Positions 59,721 through 64,000 of a DNA stretch of 64,000 bases are shown in pieces. Each line of letters opens with the position of its first letter. The stretch's first letter is position 1. This DNA comes from Callipepla californica brunnescens (Eukaryota; Chordata; Aves; Galliformes; Odontophoridae). The notes beneath the pieces are model-generated. The model was given only the letters and a program-made list of their open reading frames with translations. It did no database searches and was not told where the DNA came from. The position numbers and the translations under genes are program-made. The DNA is taken from assembly GCA_023055505.1 (NCBI GenBank), contig JALIRH010000043.1, forward strand, positions 320,001 to 384,000, read 5' to 3'.

Positions 59721-62700
59721 CGCCTCTCCCAAATTTCAGCCCTAATCGTGGTGGTGCCAGGCAGGTTGCTCCCCTGCACCCGGCGTGACCGCAGCCCTGG
59801 CACGAGGGCTGGGACGAGGGCTCCGAGCCATCGTCTGCTGCAGCGTGGTGTGGGCACACGCAGTGCTGCTCTGTGTCAGCACAGCCCAAGGTGCAGCAGC
59901 ATCCTCCCTTCTGTGAGAGCAAAGCTGGGGACTGCTCATGAAGGTGTCAGCACACCAGTGCCCGTGGTTGTATCTCGTCAGGAGGGTTTGTGGCTGTCCC
60001 TGTTCCTCCTCCGTGCGGAGATGTGAATGCCAAAGGGGCGGCCTCAGCATGAAGCCAACAAAAGCCTCTGTGAGTGCGCTCTGTGCAGTCCTGAGAGCTC
60101 ATTTTGGTGCGCTCTGCCAGAGGCTGCTGTCTGGAGGCACATTTAGGGCCAGAGCTGGGGGACGCAGAGCTCTGGGTGTGTGCAGGTTGCAGTGAGCTCC
60201 ACTGGGTCCTGCTGGCTCCAGCAGTGCAGGGCCCCTGGGTGAGATGGGGATGGAGTGAAATGGTGCAGCCAAATGCCCCTGGGTAAATCCTGTGCAAGCC
60301 CTGTGCAGCTGCTTTGATCTCCTCATGTAAATCCAGATGAAAACAAATACAGACCCAGTGAGAGGCAAGCTCGTCCTCCAGGCTTTCAGCCAAGCCTACG
60401 GCGTGAGGGCTTTGAACAGAGCTCGGCAGCTGCTGGTGGGAGGAATTCCTTCGGTCATGCTGCAGCTCCCAGCTTGCCTCAGCTGTTGGCTTCAGGGCAG
60501 GTTGGAGCCTTCCCTCTGTGCCCCGCAGTGGGAGGTAGCTCAGTCCCTGACCTCAGAGCTGTGGCCGAGGTCCGTCCTTCTCTGGACCCGGAGAGCTGCG
60601 GGTGCCCATCCCAGGAGGCACCCAGCTCCTGCCTTCCCCAGAACATCCCTTTCCCAGCTCCACAGCCAAGGCCCAGACCTCTCCAGTCTCAGGTGTCCCC
60701 TTGGGAGCTCCTCACTTGCAAGGCACTGCACCAGCTGATGCCACCGGGGCTGAGCAGGCACCGGAGACAGCTCCTGAGCGCTGCCCTGCTCGGGTTCAGG
60801 CACCGGGCTGCAGTGAGGAAAGTCCCCCTCCTCTACCTGCAAAGCGATGCAGGTTGTGGGCAGACCTCTGGCAAACAAGGGTGTTAATTAAACAAATGTT
60901 TGCTGGTGCATAAGGTGTCTTTATGCAAAACAGCCTGGCAGAAGGCAGTGGTTCTACACGGAGTGCAGCTTGTTCTCGCTGTAATGCGCTGCAGGTGGGC
61001 AGGCAGGCTGGCTGTGGGTGGGGGGGGGCAGCTCTGGGTCCTGCACCACAACGTGCAGCAGTGGGGAGCACCCACAGCTCCAGCACCTCGGGTTTGTGCT
61101 CCTGAGCACACCGCCATCTCCAGAGAGGGACTGGGCTGCCGTGTGTCCTGGTGGAGCACCCAGTGTGGAGTGGGCAGTGGTCCTCACCTTGGCCTTTTGC
61201 AATTAGTGTAATGAAACAATTTGTGTGATATTGTTGCCCTCTATTGGACCCAGCCTGAACGGCTCAGTGGGTGCTACCAGGCCCAGGATGCACAGGGAAG
61301 GGCTGGAGGCTTTTCCCTGCTCTGGGGGAGGAGGGATGCTTCCCCAGGTAATGGCAGCAGGGCTGCTTGGGGACAGAGCTCCTGCTCAGACCCATTGTGA
61401 GCAAAGAGCCAGAGCTAATGCCAGACGGAGGTAATGAGCCTCACCATGGGCTTCAGTGGAATTTGGATCAGACCATTTGTGTTCTCTGGGGATAAGTCGG
61501 CTCTGAGCCATCGCAGCAATGGGCTGCAAATACACCTGGGTTATTTGCAGAGAGGTTTTGCTGTGCAAGGAGCTTTGCCTTAACCCCCTGCTGCTATTGC
61601 TGCCCTCCCCAGAGCAGAATTGGAGCTCCAGGGTGGGGATGCCCGGTGCCAGGCGCTCCTTGGAACTGGGAAGAGCTGCAGCACTGCCTGGAGCCCCAGC
61701 TGGGCTTCCCATCACTACAAACCCTGGTGCAAGTGCCGGGATGGGGCCGAGGGCTGCGGTGCTGCCGTGGAAGGAGCCGGGCACAGCAGGCTGCCGGGTG
61801 CTGTGGGGTCCCTGCAATGGTCAAGGCTTGGATGCAGAGATCTTCTGAAGCCTGAAGCAGCCTATAGCAGTGAGGTGCTGGGGGCTGGCCCTGTGGGAAT
61901 GCCAACCCAATAGAGGTAAAAGCCCTTTTAGCAAATTGATTTGATATTGTTTTTGAACTCTTTCCCAGTGCGGGGAAGCGATGGCTCACCGCTCAATGAC
62001 AGACCACAGCAGGGACAGGCAGAGCAGCCCCTCATCCCCATCTCTCCCTTCTCTGGCTGCACTGTGCAGTGGTGACGTGGCCCTACCAGGGACACCAAGG
62101 GCTGCGGCACAGCTTGGCAGCCAAAGGAAAGCCCACGGAGCTGGGAGAGCTCTGCAAGCCTGAGAGCAATGGCACTGAAATAAGCAGCATCTCCTTGAGC
62201 ACTAAATATACAGAGCTAGAAATGGCTTGCTTTTCTTTCTTCTAACTGAGAACAAGTGGGGAGAGCTGGAATAGCTGGGAGTGTTATAAATGATGACACG
62301 CCTTTGAACTAGCAGCTGGGTGAATGTCTCATCCCACGCTGTCTATGTTCATGCTCCCCTGTCATCTGCTCGCGAGGGCTAATAGAGATGAAACAATCCG
62401 AGGATGGATTTCCAGGCGGAACAGTTCTGCCAGGTGGCTCCTCGTGCTGCAGCAGGGACTTAGAGAAACAGAGAGAGCGGCCCTGTGCCAAAACCTGCCT
62501 GGTGAAGTCATGGGAGTGAACCGAGGCTTTGGGAACGAGGGAATGGTTGGCTTGACCTCGTGGCTGCAAAGCCACGGGTTTCCATCCCAGGGAGGTGTGG
62601 GAACCCCGAACACGGGCTCTGACATCGCTCCGCAGGGCTGTGGTCCGTTGGCTGCCAGGGCTGGGCTGTGGCTGCGGAGATGCTGTTTGCTCTGCCTGCC

Positions 62701-64000
62701 ACAAAGGCCTTTTTAAAGCCTTGAATAAATGTTTGCACAGCGGTGTTCCTTGGGCACCATGCACCTGCTCTAATTAGACGTAATTTATTTTGCGGAGCTC
62801 TTATTCCTGCAGTGGAAATCCCGGCTATGGTGTGAACTTTGGACTCCTCCCAGAGAGTCTGGTCGTGGATCTGTGCCCTAAAGAACCCTTTGGGCCAAGC
62901 GGGGAAGGCTTTGGGGCTCAGGGTGCTGCTTTGGACTCCCTGGAGCAGAGAGCCCAGCGATCGCAGGGCAGCACAGTTTAGCCCAGGGTCTTCCCAGAGA
63001 GGTCACGTTAAGATGAGGATTTTAATATGTATTTCATTGACTAAAGCGAATGCATCTCATAGACTAATTAAATGCATGCCATCCAGCCACTGCTATCGCA
63101 AGGGTTGTTTTTCTTGCTCTGGTGATGAATATGGCCAATTAAATCAACAGTATCTCTTTTCTTGCATTTATTCTCTCGCTCATCTCCCACTTGAAGGAGA
63201 GTAAAATGTAGACAATGGTGGAAAACATTTTTAAACCGGACAGACAAAATACCTGGAGTCCTTCCCTTGGGACCGAAGGGGTCTGAGGAGGCCGTCAGTG
63301 CCCGATGTGGGGCAGCACTTCCTATGGCTCTCAGGTGATTTCTTTCTCCTTTCTCCTCCCCACCAAAACCTCCATGCTGAGCCTTGTGCTTGTGTCCCTG
63401 CTTGCTTTCTGCCTGCTGTCACCCAGCTCTGCTCCCTGCTGGCCCATGGTGCCTCTCCCTGTCCCGTGATGCAGATAGCCCAGAGCCAGGGCTGTGATCA
63501 CAGATGTTGCCCCTCGTTCTGATGGAGCCACATCTTCACACAACCCCCAGATTCAAGTTTAATCAAGCTGAGTCCTTAGGGATATTTTCTGCTGCTACAT
63601 CTATGCAGGGCAGATGATTTCCCTTTGAAAGTCTTTAAAATTGTGGTGGGGGAGAATCAGAACGATGCTGAGGTTTTACCACGTGTTGAAGACGCTGCTC
63701 ATCCAAGCTTGGCCATGGTGACAGTTACACCTGAGCTGTGCTGCTCAGGGTGGTCTGGATTGAAGCACCGCTCTTCAGCTTATCTGGGTAAATGCTGCGC
63801 TGATGAACAAGGCCAGAGCTACTTATCAAAATCAATCAAGACTCCGGTTAATTAGGGCAGTCAGGGCCGGGTCAATGTTCTCCCTCTTTCCTCCAGCCTT
63901 GTGGCAGAGGGGCACGAGGGTCAGGAGAAAAAAGACTTGGCTCAGATCCCAATCCTCAGACTACTGCAGTGGTTTACCCTCAGTCAATAACCGGGAGCAA
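59721..64000. other. Upstream intergenic region, far end
   Basis: GC-rich unique sequence with AT-rich islands at about 62690-62810, 63000-63240 (attttaatatgtatttcatt, tagactaattaaatgcatgc) and 63780-63860. No transposon or exon recognised. The window ends without reaching another gene. Confidence 0.5.

Noticed and set aside
60560..60630. Possible further CR1 fragment
   Set aside because: Only a short phrase (gagctgcgggtgcccatccc) resembles CR1; flanking sequence does not continue the alignment.
34641..64000. A second protein-coding gene in the upstream half
   Set aside because: All open frames are short, multi-frame and lack domains, signal peptides or paired splice sites that I could support.

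Overview
The window is vertebrate nuclear DNA, most probably from a galliform bird. It is GC-rich, with two large CpG islands, long non-coding stretches, about ten degenerate fragments resembling the 3' end of CR1 LINEs, and many short GC-rich tandem repeats. This composition is typical of an avian microchromosome. I see no operons, ribosome-binding sites, CRISPR array, prophage, tRNA or rRNA. Nearly all long open frames are by-products of stop-poor, CpG-rich or tandemly repeated sequence.

The only coding segment I can support is one short exon on the minus strand (3729-3816 coding, 3817-3892 leader). It encodes a 29-residue signal peptide and ends in codon phase 1 at a consensus donor. I recognise its N-terminus as that of avian PTPRS (CRYP-alpha, a type IIa receptor tyrosine phosphatase). 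The identification is from memory and was not checked by alignment. On this reading the window shows the 5' end of PTPRS running right to left. The rest of the gene, including the first Ig exon, lies beyond position 1.

Two CpG islands lie upstream in the transcription direction, at about 20.7-22.8 kb and 32.9-34.6 kb. Each holds a candidate leader exon with a good minus-strand donor (exon ends at 21473 and 33861). They look like alternative promoters about 12 kb apart. In both leaders an upstream ATG would, after splicing to the 3892 acceptor, stop at the same TGA (3888-3886). The distal island also carries several CRE-like sites, an E-box and an 18-19 copy 20-bp GC-rich minisatellite.

Positions 1-3728 are intron downstream of the signal exon and contain an unexpected 130-nt exon-like segment with near-perfect splice sites (2770-2899). 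Positions 3893-32880 are introns and CpG islands, with a 13-copy 37-bp minisatellite at 19455-19928. Positions 34641-64000 are upstream intergenic DNA, with a 187-nt pure pyrimidine tract, CR1 fragments, two smaller CpG-rich patches and many AT-rich homeodomain-motif islands that look like candidate regulatory elements. No second gene is recognisable there.
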